DNA of 39,069 nt from positions 1 through 39,069 of the forward strand of contig NZ_JAFQQZ010000014.1 of the NCBI RefSeq assembly GCF_017410345.1, read 5' to 3'. Origin of the DNA: Methanobrevibacter sp. (GTDB taxonomy: Archaea > Methanobacteriota > Methanobacteria > Methanobacteriales > Methanobacteriaceae). The notes under the pieces were generated by a model that saw only the letters and a list, made by a program, of their open reading frames with translations, made no database searches and was not told where the DNA came from. Below, piece after piece: positions 24,691-34,475 of this stretch; positions within the stretch are counted from its first letter, which is position 1; every line of letters begins with the position of its first letter. The translations under genes and the position numbers were made by a program.

Positions 24691-26436
24691 ATGACTGCTG
24701 AAATTCTAATTAAATTTGCAAGGAAAGGGATAATATTATCTCCAGAGGCTTATGATTTAATCAAAAACTCTAAAAATCCTATAAATTTAAGTTCAGAAAT
24801 AATCGTGAAACTGAAAAGCGGAAATTATTCCAAAGAGATGGTTCCAGTTGATGTAGAAACGTTGAAAAGAATGGAAGGGATTGACTTAGGCATAAGTCCT
24901 AAAGTGGAAGAGTCTCCAAAGCCTCAAACAAAAGCTACAGAAACAATGGCTTCAAAAAGCGAAGAAAAAGCAATAGAGCCTAATAAACCAGAGATAGAGG
25001 AAAAAGAAATAGAACTTGATAAGCCTAAGACTGAAGAAAATGACATAGACCTCAATAAACCAAAGATAGAGGAAAAACCAAAGGAAACTCCAAAGCCAAA
25101 TACGGCCTATCTAAGTGAAGATGTAGTCAGAATCAAAGAGGCTGAAGTTTCAAAGGATGTTGAAATAAAATACAAAAGAAACCTTACAGAATCAAAAGTC
25201 AAGTTCGACAAATTCAAGGTGCTCAAGGATACAAGCAACAAATCCTACACCAGCGGTGAAATCGGAAACCTGATCGAATACTTCCAAAACAGATATAAGA
25301 AATTATCCGGCATACTGTCAAAAAGGCCTGAGCTAAGGGCCTGGCAGAAGATCAATGAAATCACCGATGACCAGACTGACTTGAACCTGATTGTTATGAT
25401 TACAGACATCAGGACAACCAAGAACGGCCATTATCTCATTGAAGTGGAAGATGACACAGGTTCAATGCCGATTCTTGTAAGCAAGGACAATGAGGAGCTT
25501 TACAGAGCTGCAAATAACCTGATGAGAGATGAGGTCATTGGAGTGATTGCACAGAAAAGGGCAGGCCAAGGCGAGAATAGATTGGCGATATGTCAAAACA
25601 TCATAGATCCTGGAGTTCCAAGAAAGGACAGGAAGGAAGTTGATTTCGGTACTGTATTCACATCAGACATTCACATTGGAAGCTCAACATTCCTAGAGGA
25701 TGCATTTGTAAGATTTATCAGATGGCTGAATGGTGACTTTGGAAATGAAGAGCAAAGGGAAATGGCAAACAATGTCAAGTACATGATTGTCGGCGGAGAC
25801 ATTGTGGATGGAATAGGAATCTATCCAAACCAGGACAAGGAACTGGCAATCAAGGATATCACACTCCAATACGATGAGGCCGCACGTTTGCTTGGTGACG
25901 TTAGAAGCGACATCAAGATCATCATCACTCCTGGAAACCACGATGCCTCAAGAGTGGCAGAGCCTCAGCCTGCTGTTCCTGAAAAGTATGCAAAGTCATT
26001 ATACAAATTGAATAATGTGGAATTCCTCTCAAATCCAAGTATGGTAAGCCTTGATGGCCTTGAAGTCCTGATTTACCATGGAAGGGGAATTGACGATATG
26101 GTGATGGGTTCCAATGATTTCTCACACGAAAGAAATGACCTTGTAATGAGGGAATTCCTGAACAAAAGGCATTTGGCTCCATTGTATGGAGACAAGACCC
26201 CTCTTGCTTCAGAGCTTGAGGACCATCTGGTCATCGATAAGGTTCCGGACGTATTGCATACAGGCCATGTTCACATCAATACCTATACAAACTATAATGG
26301 AATTCACTGCATAAACTCAGGGACTTTCCAGACTCAGACTGAGTTCCAGAAGATCTATAACATTGTGCCTACACCTGCAATTGTTCCTATCATTGATGTA
26401 GGTGGAGTCTATAAGCCATTGGATTTCAATAAATAG
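24691..26436 (+). CDS. polB: DNA polymerase D (polymerase II) small subunit, DP1
   Basis: 581 residues from ATG 24691; GAGG lies just before it and the protein then begins [24 protein letters not shown]1 is the 3'-5' proofreading exonuclease and partner of the DP2 polymerase subunit in euryarchaeal replication. The order is an N-terminal helical domain, a long acidic/Pro linker with repeated KPKIEEK-type phrases (about 80-145), an OB fold (about 230-310), and a calcineurin-like phosphoesterase domain with the metal motifs [27 protein letters not shown] and TGHVH. All ligand positions appear intact. The linker repeats are longer and more acidic than the core requires. No DP2 gene is in the window. 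Confidence 0.95.
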   Translation: MTAEILIKFARKGIILSPEAYDLIKNSKNPINLSSEIIVKLKSGNYSKEMVPVDVETLKRMEGIDLGISPKVEESPKPQTKATETMASKSEEKAIEPNKPEIEEKEIELDKPKTEENDIDLNKPKIEEKPKETPKPNTAYLSEDVVRIKEAEVSKDVEIKYKRNLTESKVKFDKFKVLKDTSNKSYTSGEIGNLIEYFQNRYKKLSGILSKRPELRAWQKINEITDDQTDLNLIVMITDIRTTKNGHYLIEVEDDTGSMPILVSKDNEELYRAANNLMRDEVIGVIAQKRAGQGENRLAICQNIIDPGVPRKDRKEVDFGTVFTSDIHIGSSTFLEDAFVRFIRWLNGDFGNEEQREMANNVKYMIVGGDIVDGIGIYPNQDKELAIKDITLQYDEAARLLGDVRSDIKIIITPGNHDASRVAEPQPAVPEKYAKSLYKLNNVEFLSNPSMVSLDGLEVLIYHGRGIDDMVMGSNDFSHERNDLVMREFLNKRHLAPLYGDKTPLASELEDHLVIDKVPDVLHTGHVHINTYTNYNGIHCINSGTFQTQTEFQKIYNIVPTPAIVPIIDVGGVYKPLDFNK

Positions 26437-26511
26437 ATTGAATTAAAGTAAATTGATAATGCTTAATAAATGATTGTTTTATAGCCTATTATACTTATTT
26501 TGGATGATAAT

Positions 26512-27093
26512 ATGAAAGATGAAATTGTAAGATCCGTTGTGGAAATGTCAGCATATGTCTTTGAAAGAGGATTGGTTTCAGGAAAGGCCGGAAATGTAAG
26601 CGCAAGATTCAAAGGCCAGACCGGTGATATAGTGGCCATAACACCAACCCTTAAGTCTCTTGCTGACTTGGATGAAAAGGACATTGTGCTTGTGAATGAA
26701 AATGGTGAGGTATTGAGCAAAGGAAAGCCTTCATCTGAAGTTGAAATGCATCTGGCAATTTACAGGGAAAAGCCGGAAGTCAATGGAATCGCACATACCC
26801 ACTCACCATATGCAACAGGATTTGCATTTTCAAACAAAAGAATCAAGCGTCTTGAAGGATTTGGGGCAATAAAGTCAGAATACCTGAAGGACATTGAATA
26901 CTTCAAGCCAGGAAGCAAGGAATTGGCCGATGCTGCAAGTGAAGCCCTAAAGAGTGAGGATGCAATCATATTGAAAAATCATGGAGTCATAGCAACCGGC
27001 GAGACAGTTCAGGAAGCGGCAGCTCTTGTTGAATTCGTTGAGGAAATAGCTAAAACTCAATTTGTGACCCATGTATTGAATTCCATAGAGTAG
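26512..27093 (+). CDS. Class II aldolase (L-fuculose-phosphate aldolase-like)
   Basis: 193 residues from ATG 26512, preferred over TTG 26500 because GGATGAT lies just before it. The fold signature is intact: GLVSGKAGNVSAR near the start, VAITPT, KPSSEVEMHLAIY, the zinc ligands in HTHSPYATG and a later NHG (ILKNHGVIATG). Family members cleave sugar phosphates to dihydroxyacetone phosphate and an aldehyde. In methanogens a homologue has been linked to lactaldehyde formation for coenzyme F420, so that is a reasonable guess here. It lies 75 bases after polB and may share its transcript. Confidence 0.88.
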   Translation: MKDEIVRSVVEMSAYVFERGLVSGKAGNVSARFKGQTGDIVAITPTLKSLADLDEKDIVLVNENGEVLSKGKPSSEVEMHLAIYREKPEVNGIAHTHSPYATGFAFSNKRIKRLEGFGAIKSEYLKDIEYFKPGSKELADAASEALKSEDAIILKNHGVIATGETVQEAAALVEFVEEIAKTQFVTHVLNSIE

Positions 27094-27147
27094 AAAATGA
27101 AATTAAATTTATAAACTTAAAGTATGAATCAATTATCGTTATAAAGG

Positions 27148-27156
27148 TTTATATAC
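27148..27156 (+). promoter_or_regulatory. TATA box close to the trmO start
   Basis: TTTATATAC lies 22-30 bases before ATG 27178, the distance normally separating an archaeal TATA box from the transcription start. Transcription would then begin at or next to the start codon, giving a leaderless mRNA. Confidence 0.5.
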
Positions 27157-27177
27157 ATCAAAAATAAATATGATAGT

Positions 27178-27669
27178 ATGAAAATCGAATTTGAAATTAT
27201 TGGAACAATTCATTCCCCATTTACAGAGTTAGAGGGAATGCCAATCCAACCAACTGGTGCAAAAGGAATTAAAGGAAAAATATGTCTTAAAGATGAATTC
27301 AAGCCTGGGTTAAAGGATATTGAAGGCTTTTCACATCTAATACTCATCTATCACTTGCATAAGACAAATGGAAATGCGCTTGAAGTGAAGCCATTCATGG
27401 ACAACAGCACACATGGAGTATTTGCAACAAGATCTCCAAAAAGGCCTAACAACATCGGAATGAGCACTGTAAAACTGGACAAGGTAGAAAATGATATATT
27501 ATACATTTCCAATGTGGACATATTGGATGGAACACCTCTTCTTGACATCAAGCCATACGTTCCTCAGCTATTTGAAGACACCTTGGTCGATGACATAAAG
27601 ATAGGCTGGTTTGAGACCAAGCATCAAAAGGCAAAAAGCCAAAAGGCAGACGATAGATTCTTCAAATAA
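27178..27669 (+). CDS. trmO: TrmO-type tRNA methyltransferase (UPF0066)
   Basis: 163 residues. TrmO methylates N6-threonylcarbamoyladenosine at position 37 of some tRNAs, using S-adenosylmethionine. The protein has IGTIHSPFTELEGMPIQPTGA at the start, GFSHLILIYHLH, the family signature HGVFATRSPKRPNNIGMS (about 80-97) and the ending motif LLDIKPYVPQ. The length agrees with the short archaeal form. A strong TATA box stands about 25 bases before the ATG and no clear ribosome binding site is present, suggesting a leaderless transcript. A terminator hairpin overlaps the stop codon. Confidence 0.92.
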   Translation: MKIEFEIIGTIHSPFTELEGMPIQPTGAKGIKGKICLKDEFKPGLKDIEGFSHLILIYHLHKTNGNALEVKPFMDNSTHGVFATRSPKRPNNIGMSTVKLDKVENDILYISNVDILDGTPLLDIKPYVPQLFEDTLVDDIKIGWFETKHQKAKSQKADDRFFK

Positions 27670-27686
27670 TCTATCATTCTTTTTTA
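27652..27686 (+). terminator. Hairpin and T-tract overlapping the trmO stop
   Basis: GATAGATT (27652-27659) pairs with AATCTATC (27668-27675), with the stop codon inside the structure, followed by ATTCTTTTTT. The T-rich run fits archaeal termination. Confidence 0.55.
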
Positions 27687-27728
27687 TAAAGAACAAAATA
27701 AGACACTAAAAAATATAATCATTATCAA

Positions 27729-29663
27729 TTAAAGACTATAATCTCCATCATCCTTATAGTCATCCTTGTTTTTGCTTCTATATCCTAATGCAATGATTAA
27801 TATTACAAGAGCAACAGCAAAGACTGCAAGCAATTGACTGTTTTTAGCTGTTGGAGGAGTATTTTGCTCCTTTAAAATCTCATAAGCCTTTCCTTCAGAT
27901 GCACTGCCACCACCATTTTCACCAGAGTCTCCAGTTCCCTGATTGGATTGGCCGGACAAATCTCCTACACTAACTCCACTACCAGTAAAATTACCTTCAC
28001 CACTTCCTGAACCGTTTGATGAACCTGAACCACTTCCTGTGCCATTTCCAAGAGATTGAGGATTTATACCGTCCTTATTGGATTTTTTAACATCCACATC
28101 AGGATTTTGTTCTGAATCTGATTTTTTCTGGACTTCCTTATCTATAGTTATATTGAAGGTATGTCCGCTAATGTTGATGGTAACAACGCTTCCTGCAGGA
28201 AGGGATGATAAGTCAAAATTGAAGCGTCCATCTTCCCCTACCTCTGCAGAACCGTAGTCCTTTCCATCGATGATGACATTATCAATTGTAAATGATCCCG
28301 CTCCAGCAACAGTTTTTCCATCATACAACTGGCCGAATATTCCCTTTCCATCTGAAGAGAATCCCATTGACAATGTCTTCAATTCATCAGCAGTTATCGC
28401 CCTTCCAAATACCATAGGGCATATGTGGCCTATCGCATAGTTGCCGTCATTGTCAAAATACCAGTTTGCTCCAATGTTTACCGGCGGGTGTGACATGGTA
28501 CTCTTTGCATCCCAGACCTCGTTCATTCCTATGGAATTGTATGAGAAATCTAGATTATGCCATTCCACAGATCTGTAATTGTCTCCAAAGACAATGGCTG
28601 CACCTACATTATCATCATCAATATATGTTCCAAATACTTTTTTTGCAAACATGAGGGTGTTTTTTGTCATTTTGTCGCTATTTGTCAATGAATTTGCATA
28701 GACATTGACGACATTGCTTGAAATGTTATTGTACATAATGACATTTTTTGTGGTGAATCCTTCCATTCTAAGTCCTGAAACCCCATTTTTAGTTATGTTG
28801 TTCCGTAAGATGTTATTGGATTTGGCATTCTTCAAAAGAACTCCGTCCAAACCGTTTTTGGAAACAAGATTCCTTGTGATGTTGTTGCGATTGACATTCT
28901 CAAGGACAATTCCAGTATTCCTGTTTTGCTGAATCCTATTGGAGATTATCCTTGTCTTGTTGACATTGTTCAATACAATCCCATCATAAGCCTTAGTTAA
29001 AATATTGTTCTTGATTGTATTGGATTTGGAATTCTTCAAATAAATCCCTGCCTTCTTGCCGCCAGAAATATTATTATTCAATATACTGATGCTTGAACCT
29101 CCTTCAACCATTATCCCATAGTCTGAATTGCCAGTCAAGCTAAGCCCCTTAATGACTGATCCGCTAGCTAATTTAGTGAAATAAAAGCCAAATGTATTGG
29201 CGAGCCCCATTTGATTGGCTTTATTGCTCACGGAACCTGATGTATGAAGAATTGAACTTTTTGCAGAAACAATGTTCAATCTCTTGTTTACAACTATTGA
29301 GATATTATTGTACTCCCTGTCATTGAATTGGATAGTGTCTCCGCTTTTAGAATTATCGAAGATACTTTGTATCTCATCGTTGGTGGAATCGGAAGAGATC
29401 TTATGGATTGAACTTGTCGATATTACATTCTTTTCAGATTTATCTGAAGTATCTAATTCAAGAGTATTCTCTTTATTAAGAACATATTCTGAATTTAAAA
29501 TCTCATTTGACTGTAATATGGTATTAGAATTAGAATTATCCATATCAAAACTATCTGAAGCTGATACAGAGCTAATTAAACTAAAAATTAAAATAATTAG
29601 AAAAATAACTAATAAAAATTGATTATTTTTCAAATTATCAAGTATATTTTCTTCAAAATTCAT
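27729..29663 (-). CDS. Surface adhesin-like protein, beta-helix with C-terminal membrane anchor
   Basis: 644 residues. After a short basic lead, residues about 15-35 (FLLVIFLIILIFSLISSVSA) form the signal peptide. Residues about 150-330 contain many parallel beta-helix turns (SNTIKNNILTKAYDGIVLNN, NNITRNLVSKNGLDGVLL), as in NosD/PbH1 proteins that often bind polysaccharide. A following domain (about 345-500) includes WYFDNDGNYAIGH and an Ig-like stretch. A Ser/Gly/Asn-rich linker (about 530-600) leads to a membrane helix LLAVFAVALVILIIALGY and a charged tail. It is thus anchored at its C-terminus and displayed outside. GGTATT precedes the ATG. It is divergent from another adhesin-like gene. 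Confidence 0.85.
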   Translation of the reverse strand: MNFEENILDNLKNNQFLLVIFLIILIFSLISSVSASDSFDMDNSNSNTILQSNEILNSEYVLNKENTLELDTSDKSEKNVISTSSIHKISSDSTNDEIQSIFDNSKSGDTIQFNDREYNNISIVVNKRLNIVSAKSSILHTSGSVSNKANQMGLANTFGFYFTKLASGSVIKGLSLTGNSDYGIMVEGGSSISILNNNISGGKKAGIYLKNSKSNTIKNNILTKAYDGIVLNNVNKTRIISNRIQQNRNTGIVLENVNRNNITRNLVSKNGLDGVLLKNAKSNNILRNNITKNGVSGLRMEGFTTKNVIMYNNISSNVVNVYANSLTNSDKMTKNTLMFAKKVFGTYIDDDNVGAAIVFGDNYRSVEWHNLDFSYNSIGMNEVWDAKSTMSHPPVNIGANWYFDNDGNYAIGHICPMVFGRAITADELKTLSMGFSSDGKGIFGQLYDGKTVAGAGSFTIDNVIIDGKDYGSAEVGEDGRFNFDLSSLPAGSVVTINISGHTFNITIDKEVQKKSDSEQNPDVDVKKSNKDGINPQSLGNGTGSGSGSSNGSGSGEGNFTGSGVSVGDLSGQSNQGTGDSGENGGGSASEGKAYEILKEQNTPPTAKNSQLLAVFAVALVILIIALGYRSKNKDDYKDDGDYSL

Positions 29664-30092
29664 AATACCATTCCAGAATTAAATATTTTTTAAAAATAAC
29701 TCATTAAATATGAAATTTTATAAAATTTTGTTCATTAAAAAAAATAATATAACAATGTTGTAAAAAGATATATATTTAATTTTATAAATTATCATCTATT
29801 TAAATCTTTACATAAAGACATTTTGTTTTTATTAAGTAAAAAAAATGTTTATTAACTATTGTTATTAATTTTAATAAAATAATAAAGATTTAAATAAAAT
29901 AATTTAGAAAACATATATTCAAGATACAAAGTGTTATGAAATTCATATCGTGTATCTAAAAAATAATTTATATTATTTTTTTTAAAAAAATAAATATTAA
30001 ATCAAGTTAATTTTTGATAATTTTGTATATTTATTTTTTATTTTTAAAATTAAATGAATATTTTATTTATTAAATAATAAAAGGAGATTTTT
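29664..30092. other. AT-rich divergent region between two adhesin-like genes
   Basis: No gene is visible. An A/T-only palindrome at 29713-29728, containing TTTTATAAAA, is probably the TATA box of the minus-strand adhesin gene. At 29854-29865 AACTATTGTTAT repeats 12 bases of the second palindromic site at 7574-7589, which may be chance. A GGAG ribosome binding site lies just before 30093. Confidence 0.4.
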
Positions 30093-31798
30093 ATGAATAA
30101 AAAGATATTACTTATTGCAGCATTGGTCCTTATGACTATTGTTTCACTTGGAGCAGTATCTGCAGCAGATGACGTTGCCATAGACGATATAACTGCCGAT
30201 TCAGGTGATGCTGTCATAACTGATGGTGACGAAGGAGGAGAGACTCCTCAAACTACCACAATGCCTATTACTCCAGAAGATGACATTGAAGATATTCAAG
30301 ATTATTTCAAATATGGTATAGAAGACAATACTGTGATTGAATTCGAACCTGGAACATATAATGTAGGTAGTCAAGGACTAAAAATCAACAAAACAATAAT
30401 GACACTAGAACAAGATGTAGATGAAGAAGGAAATCCTGTCATGAAAGAGGTCTACACTCCAGTGACCTTAAACAACATTGTAATTCATGGTAATGGCGCT
30501 ACCATCATAGGTAAGTTCCCAATGTCAGCAAATTCCAACTATTTTGATGGAATTTTCGAAGTGGACAATGTAAATGGATTAACCATTAGCGGATTCAACT
30601 TCATAGTTGACGGTACATATAATCAAGTTACCCCAAAAACTCCATCCTGTCTTATTATCTACAACACAACAAATGCTATAATTGAAGACAATAATATTAC
30701 TGGTGGACGTTTCGGTCTTTACTTAGGAAGCAAATTCGCTGATCCTAACTACGATGCAATTGTAAGATACAACACCATTTACAATGCACAAGACATGGGT
30801 ATCATTTCATTCGGTTCCCCTCGCAGCCACATCTACAACAATACAGTCATCAATCCTGCAAACCATGGTATTGACGTAAGACACGGTTCAGGTCCTAACT
30901 GTATTGTGGAAAACAACACAATCATCGGTGCAAGGGAAGGTATCTACCTCATGACAGTGCAGGCCACAAAGCTATCGGAAACATTCTCAGCAATTGTGAT
31001 ATAGGTATTACCTGCTACGGATCTTCAAACATCTTCTGTGATGAAAACAAATTCTTAAACCAAACCAAAATCGGATACTTGCTTTCAAGTGGATACAGCA
31101 ACATCCAAATCGGTGAAAACAACGATTACTCAGGTTTAGTATGGATAGGTATGCCACCTACATTCACTTACAACATCGTTAAGGCTGACAACACTTATGT
31201 TGGTGCAACAAACGGTACCTTCAGTCAAGTTACCCCTAGTGAAACCGCTATCAATGCTAGCGCTTTAACCACTATTGCAAAAACCAATAAAAACTTAGTA
31301 TTTACCTTATATGACTCAAAAGGTAATGCGTTGGCTAACAAGACTGTAAGCGTTACCCTTAATGGTAAAACCACTAATGTAACTACCAACGCTGACGGTA
31401 AAGCCACAATCAAAACCAACTTTGCGGCAGCAGGAACCTACTACTACAGTCTCAACTTCCTTGGTGACGACACCGGATGCAAAGCTTCCTTTGCTACTGT
31501 AAAAGTGACTGTAAACAAACAAGCGGTCAAAGCCACCTTTGCTAAAAAGACCTTTAAGGTAAAAGCCACCAAGAAAATCAGCTTCACTCTTAAAGACGCT
31601 AGCGGCAAAGCTTTAGCAAGCAAAAAAATTACCTTTAAAGTAAACAAAAAGACATACACTGCTAAAACCAACTCCAAAGGTGTTGCAACTGTAAAAATTG
31701 TTATCAAGAAAAAAGGCAAATACACTGCAACCGCTAAATTTGCAGGAGACAGCGCTTACAAAGCTATCAGCAAAAAAGCATATATAACTGTAAAATAA
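30093..31798 (+). pseudogene. Adhesin-like protein (beta-helix plus Ig-like domains), one-base frameshift
   Basis: The first frame (30093-31004) encodes a signal peptide MNKKILLIAALVLMTIVSLG and beta-helix turns such as NVNGLTISGFNFIVDG, NATNAIIEDNNITGG-like phrases and HIYNNTVINPANHGIDVRH. At about 30951 the reading moves: the sequence after EGIYL continues in another frame as HDSAGHKAIGNILSNCDIG, which matches the fold, and stays open to 31798. Adding one base (CTCATGAC to CTCCATGAC) would restore a single protein of about 568 residues. The C-terminal part has bacterial Ig-like repeats (SVTLNGKTTNVTTNADGKAT; ITFKVNKKTYTAKTNSKGVA) rich in lysine, with no membrane anchor. Lys-rich Ig tails are common in Methanobrevibacter adhesin-like proteins. 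It may be a true mutation or a read error. Confidence 0.8.
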
Positions 31799-31810
31799 GT
31801 TTAAAAAATG

Positions 31811-31853
31811 GATTTTTGAGCATTCTCAAAAATCTTCATTTCTTTTTTTTTTT
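31811..31853 (+). terminator. Strong hairpin and T-tract after the adhesin-like gene
   Basis: GATTTTTGAG (31811-31820) pairs perfectly with CTCAAAAATC (31825-31834) over a four-base loop, followed by TTCATTTC and eleven T's. It begins 12 bases after the stop codon, which supports the whole 30093-31798 region being one transcription unit. Confidence 0.75.
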
Positions 31854-31947
31854 AATATTTTAACCAATTGAAAAAATATTTTAAAAAATAATATTGTTTC
31901 AGATTTAACGAATTATATTTTTATCAATAAAAAAAGATAGAGAAAAA

Positions 31948-32280
31948 TCATTCCTCTACCATAATCAGCTTGCCATTGGAATCCTGATATACCTTACCCA
32001 TTTCAGTATATCCCTGACCGGATTTATTGCTTATATCGGGAGTTTCATTCAATTGCTGACCTTGATCCACTTCACTTACTTCACTCATCTGTTGCATGAC
32101 ATTCTGCTTTTCCTCTTGGGTCATGTCAGAGAATATGACTCCCTGCATATTCCAGGAAATCACCAAAAAAACCAAAAGACCCACTGCAATCACCAGCATT
32201 GCATCCACAAGATTTGCGGTTCCTGCCATAGGATCTTCACTGTCTTCAGACAATCTCTTTCCACCTTGACGACGTACCAC
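31948..32280 (-). CDS. DUF2149-like single-pass membrane protein, ExbD-position partner
   Basis: 110 residues from GTG 32280. The GTG at 32289 overlaps the GGTGAT ribosome binding site, so the later GTG is preferred. The order is a basic N-terminus with RRQGGKR, the short conserved DPMAGTANLVDAMLVIAVGL, one membrane helix (about 25-45) and an outer Gln/Glu-rich tail. An acidic residue (Asp in NLVDAML) at the start of the helix recalls the proton-carrying Asp of ExbD/TolR/MotB. It lies 54 bases behind the TolQ-like gene. It is probably the second subunit of a proton-driven motor or channel; this family has no known biochemical function. Confidence 0.8.
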   Translation of the reverse strand: MVRRQGGKRLSEDSEDPMAGTANLVDAMLVIAVGLLVFLVISWNMQGVIFSDMTQEEKQNVMQQMSEVSEVDQGQQLNETPDISNKSGQGYTEMGKVYQDSNGKLIMVEE

Positions 32281-32334
32281 ATTAATCACCTAAAAAATTG
32301 ATTGGAAATTTAGATAAAAATAAATCATTATAGA

Positions 32335-32997
32335 TTATTTCCCTCTCATTTCATCCTCTTTCTTCAATCTGTCCAATACGGTATCTGCCAAAGCATCCAA
32401 ATTGGAAAGATACTGTTCATACCATCGTCTGCGAATCTTTCCTGCCACATAAGCTACAGCACCTGCACCAATACCTACAACAGTAGTGTCAAAAGCCACT
32501 ATGATTGCACTTGCAAGAGTGTTTACATCTCCACTTCCAAGTGCGGCAAGACCAGGACCCATTGGAATCAAGGTACCCATCAAACCAAGGGTAGGACCGA
32601 TCTTGGTTACAATGTCTGTCTTTTGAAGGTTTTTCTCAATCTTGTCCTGTTCCTCTTCAAAAAGCTTTCTTGCAAGAGCACGTCTGGTATCTTCACGCAA
32701 GTCTTTCGCTCTTGCAATTTCCATCAATACAACCTTTTGGGCATGCTGTATAGGAGCATTCTTTATAATATCCTGAAGATCATTCACATCACAATTAGCT
32801 ATCCTGTAAATCAGCTCCCTGATTAATTTAACAGGGACTTTCTTGTGAGATGAGTATTCTGAGATAAGGCTTCCAATAATATATACAGCGAAGACTGCAA
32901 AAGCCAATAGAAATATGATTACAGGTATCTGCAAACTCTGAGCAATAACATTCAATGCGGAAGTTAACAAATCGCTTCCTGGAATTATTGTTACCAT
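32335..32997 (-). CDS. MotA/TolQ/ExbB proton channel family protein
   Basis: 220 residues. Three membrane helices (about 22-45, 128-155, 165-190) surround a cytoplasmic helical domain (about 55-125), as in ExbB/TolQ. The signature lies in KIGPTLGLMGTLIPMGPGLAALGSGDVNTLASAIIVAFDTTVVGIGAGA. GGTGAT stands three bases before the ATG. In bacteria such channels use proton flow to drive TonB-type uptake or motors. Archaea lack an outer membrane, so this one must energise something else, perhaps a wall-spanning or surface transport protein together with the DUF2149 and DUF2162 neighbours. Confidence 0.92.
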   Translation of the reverse strand: MVTIIPGSDLLTSALNVIAQSLQIPVIIFLLAFAVFAVYIIGSLISEYSSHKKVPVKLIRELIYRIANCDVNDLQDIIKNAPIQHAQKVVLMEIARAKDLREDTRRALARKLFEEEQDKIEKNLQKTDIVTKIGPTLGLMGTLIPMGPGLAALGSGDVNTLASAIIVAFDTTVVGIGAGAVAYVAGKIRRRWYEQYLSNLDALADTVLDRLKKEDEMRGK

Positions 32998-33052
32998 TTA
33001 ATCACCAAATAATAAACAATTAATTTTGAAATTTTAAAAAAAATTTTGTTTC

Positions 33053-33769
33053 TTAACTGAAATCAATTAAAAAATCATTTTTTCTAGAAGCCATGACTCC
33101 TATAATTATAATTGCAATGGCTAGTCCAAAACTTATGGCCATTGAACTTAATGAAGGAATAGTAATGGATCTCATTGACTGATTGAATACCTGAATTATG
33201 TTAGGAATCAATATGGAAGACAATAGGAAATAAATCCCCAAAAAGAGCATGAAGTTTCCAATGACGATTGGATAAGGCTTTTTAAGGAACTTAACTATTA
33301 AATTGGATGCAAAATATCCTATGATAATCACCAGCACCATTGCCACAGCAACATATTTGCTCAAGGAAAAGGCACCCAACCCAACTGTAGGAGCAGCCAT
33401 GATGATGCTTGCCAAAATGGACCCGAAATAGCATGGGCAAGGAGCAACCAATATCATTCTTGTGGTTCTCATAGTGTTCCTTTCATGCTTTTTCCACTCT
33501 TTTATTGTATATATCCCTGCAAAAATCATTATGACGGCCATTATCAGGAATAAGATAGAGTTGTATGAATTTATAAAATCAGTTATTTGGTTTGTGTATA
33601 GGGAAGCTATAGTTGACAAAAGCATGATTCCTCCACCATAACCTAAAGCAAGAAGAGCTAATTTTTTCTTTGATAAATTAGCTAAGCCACTGGCTATTCC
33701 CAATTTGGTTCCAAATAGGATAACAGCTGCAAAAACACCTACTTGCCATAATGCACTCAATATTTCCAT
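33053..33769 (-). CDS. DUF2162-like multi-pass membrane protein, putative transporter
   Basis: 238 residues with about seven membrane helices and short loops. VAPCPCYFGSILASIIMAAPTVGLGAF holds a CPC motif in a membrane-embedded segment, likely to bind a metal ion or take part in redox. The helices at the start (TKLGIASGLANLSKKKLALLALGYGGG) and the end are hydrophobic with few charges. GGTG precedes the ATG. It is the first gene of the set with the TolQ-like and DUF2149-like genes, 55 bases apart, all on one strand. Conserved grouping of these three families in methanogens is my recollection; the transported substrate, perhaps a metal or cobamide, is not known. Confidence 0.8.
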   Translation of the reverse strand: MEILSALWQVGVFAAVILFGTKLGIASGLANLSKKKLALLALGYGGGIMLLSTIASLYTNQITDFINSYNSILFLIMAVIMIFAGIYTIKEWKKHERNTMRTTRMILVAPCPCYFGSILASIIMAAPTVGLGAFSLSKYVAVAMVLVIIIGYFASNLIVKFLKKPYPIVIGNFMLFLGIYFLLSSILIPNIIQVFNQSMRSITIPSLSSMAISFGLAIAIIIIGVMASRKNDFLIDFS

Positions 33770-33968
33770 AATACACCAAAAAATAATTTTAATTGAATTC
33801 AGTGATTCAATAATTTAAAAAAATATATGTGTTATAATTTATGTAATACGATATATAAATATGTTCTTATCAATAAAGCAAAAAAGTTATTTTTTTAGAT
33901 ATATTTAAAAAAAAAGTATGTATAAAGGTTTATTTTATATGAAATAAAGTAGTATTCAATGTTAAAAT

Positions 33969-34475
33969 TTAACTGATTTTAACAAATACCTTATTCTTGC
34001 TTTCAGACTTTCTGGAAAACACAAGATCATAATCAATGATCTCATCATCTTCAGTCATTTTTACAGGTGCATCAGAGAGGGAATATTCTCCAATCTGCTT
34101 ACCATTCATATGGCTTATGTCCTTGATTACCTGATTGATGACGGACAATTCATCTTCATTCAAATCGATTGAAGGCTCAGTTACTGAAAAATACCTGTTC
34201 ATCACCTTTCCGCAAGGCAATCTTCTTTTTCCCAATCTCACATTATTCTCCTCCACCAGTTCCTCTATGGCTGATTCGAAGTGAATTGGAACAGGGCCTC
34301 TTTCCATCTTTCTGTAACTTTCATTTGTTATGGATTTCTTATGAAGCTCATAATGGTTGAAGTCTGAAAAATACAATAGCTTATGGAGGACTGTCCTTCC
34401 AACAGTGTTTCTAAAACCGCATTTATATATGATGTAATGCAAGACCATCTTGAACTTTTCTTCCATGAACTCCAT
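33969..34475 (-). CDS. Panacea-domain (DUF4065, SocA-like) protein without visible toxin partner
   Basis: About 168 residues from ATG 34475, with GGATGGT before it; ATG 34484 and TTG 34505 are less likely. The domain is recognised by KMVLHYIIYKCG, VGRTVLHKLLYFSDFNHYELH, then SYRKMERGPVPIHFESAIEELVEEN: the usual order of helices in Panacea/SocA proteins, which act as antitoxins or chaperones for proteins to be degraded. Toxin genes normally lie next to it, but the neighbours are a DUF2162 gene downstream and a UPF0147 gene upstream on the other strand. It therefore appears as an orphan. The tail has several basic residues (SRKSESKNKVFVKIS). Confidence 0.75.
   Translation of the reverse strand: MEFMEEKFKMVLHYIIYKCGFRNTVGRTVLHKLLYFSDFNHYELHKKSITNESYRKMERGPVPIHFESAIEELVEENNVRLGKRRLPCGKVMNRYFSVTEPSIDLNEDELSVINQVIKDISHMNGKQIGEYSLSDAPVKMTEDDEIIDYDLVFSRKSESKNKVFVKIS

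Noticed and set aside
29713-29728. Operator palindrome AAATTTTATAAAATTT
   Set aside because: A/T-only palindromes are expected here, and the position suits a TATA box.
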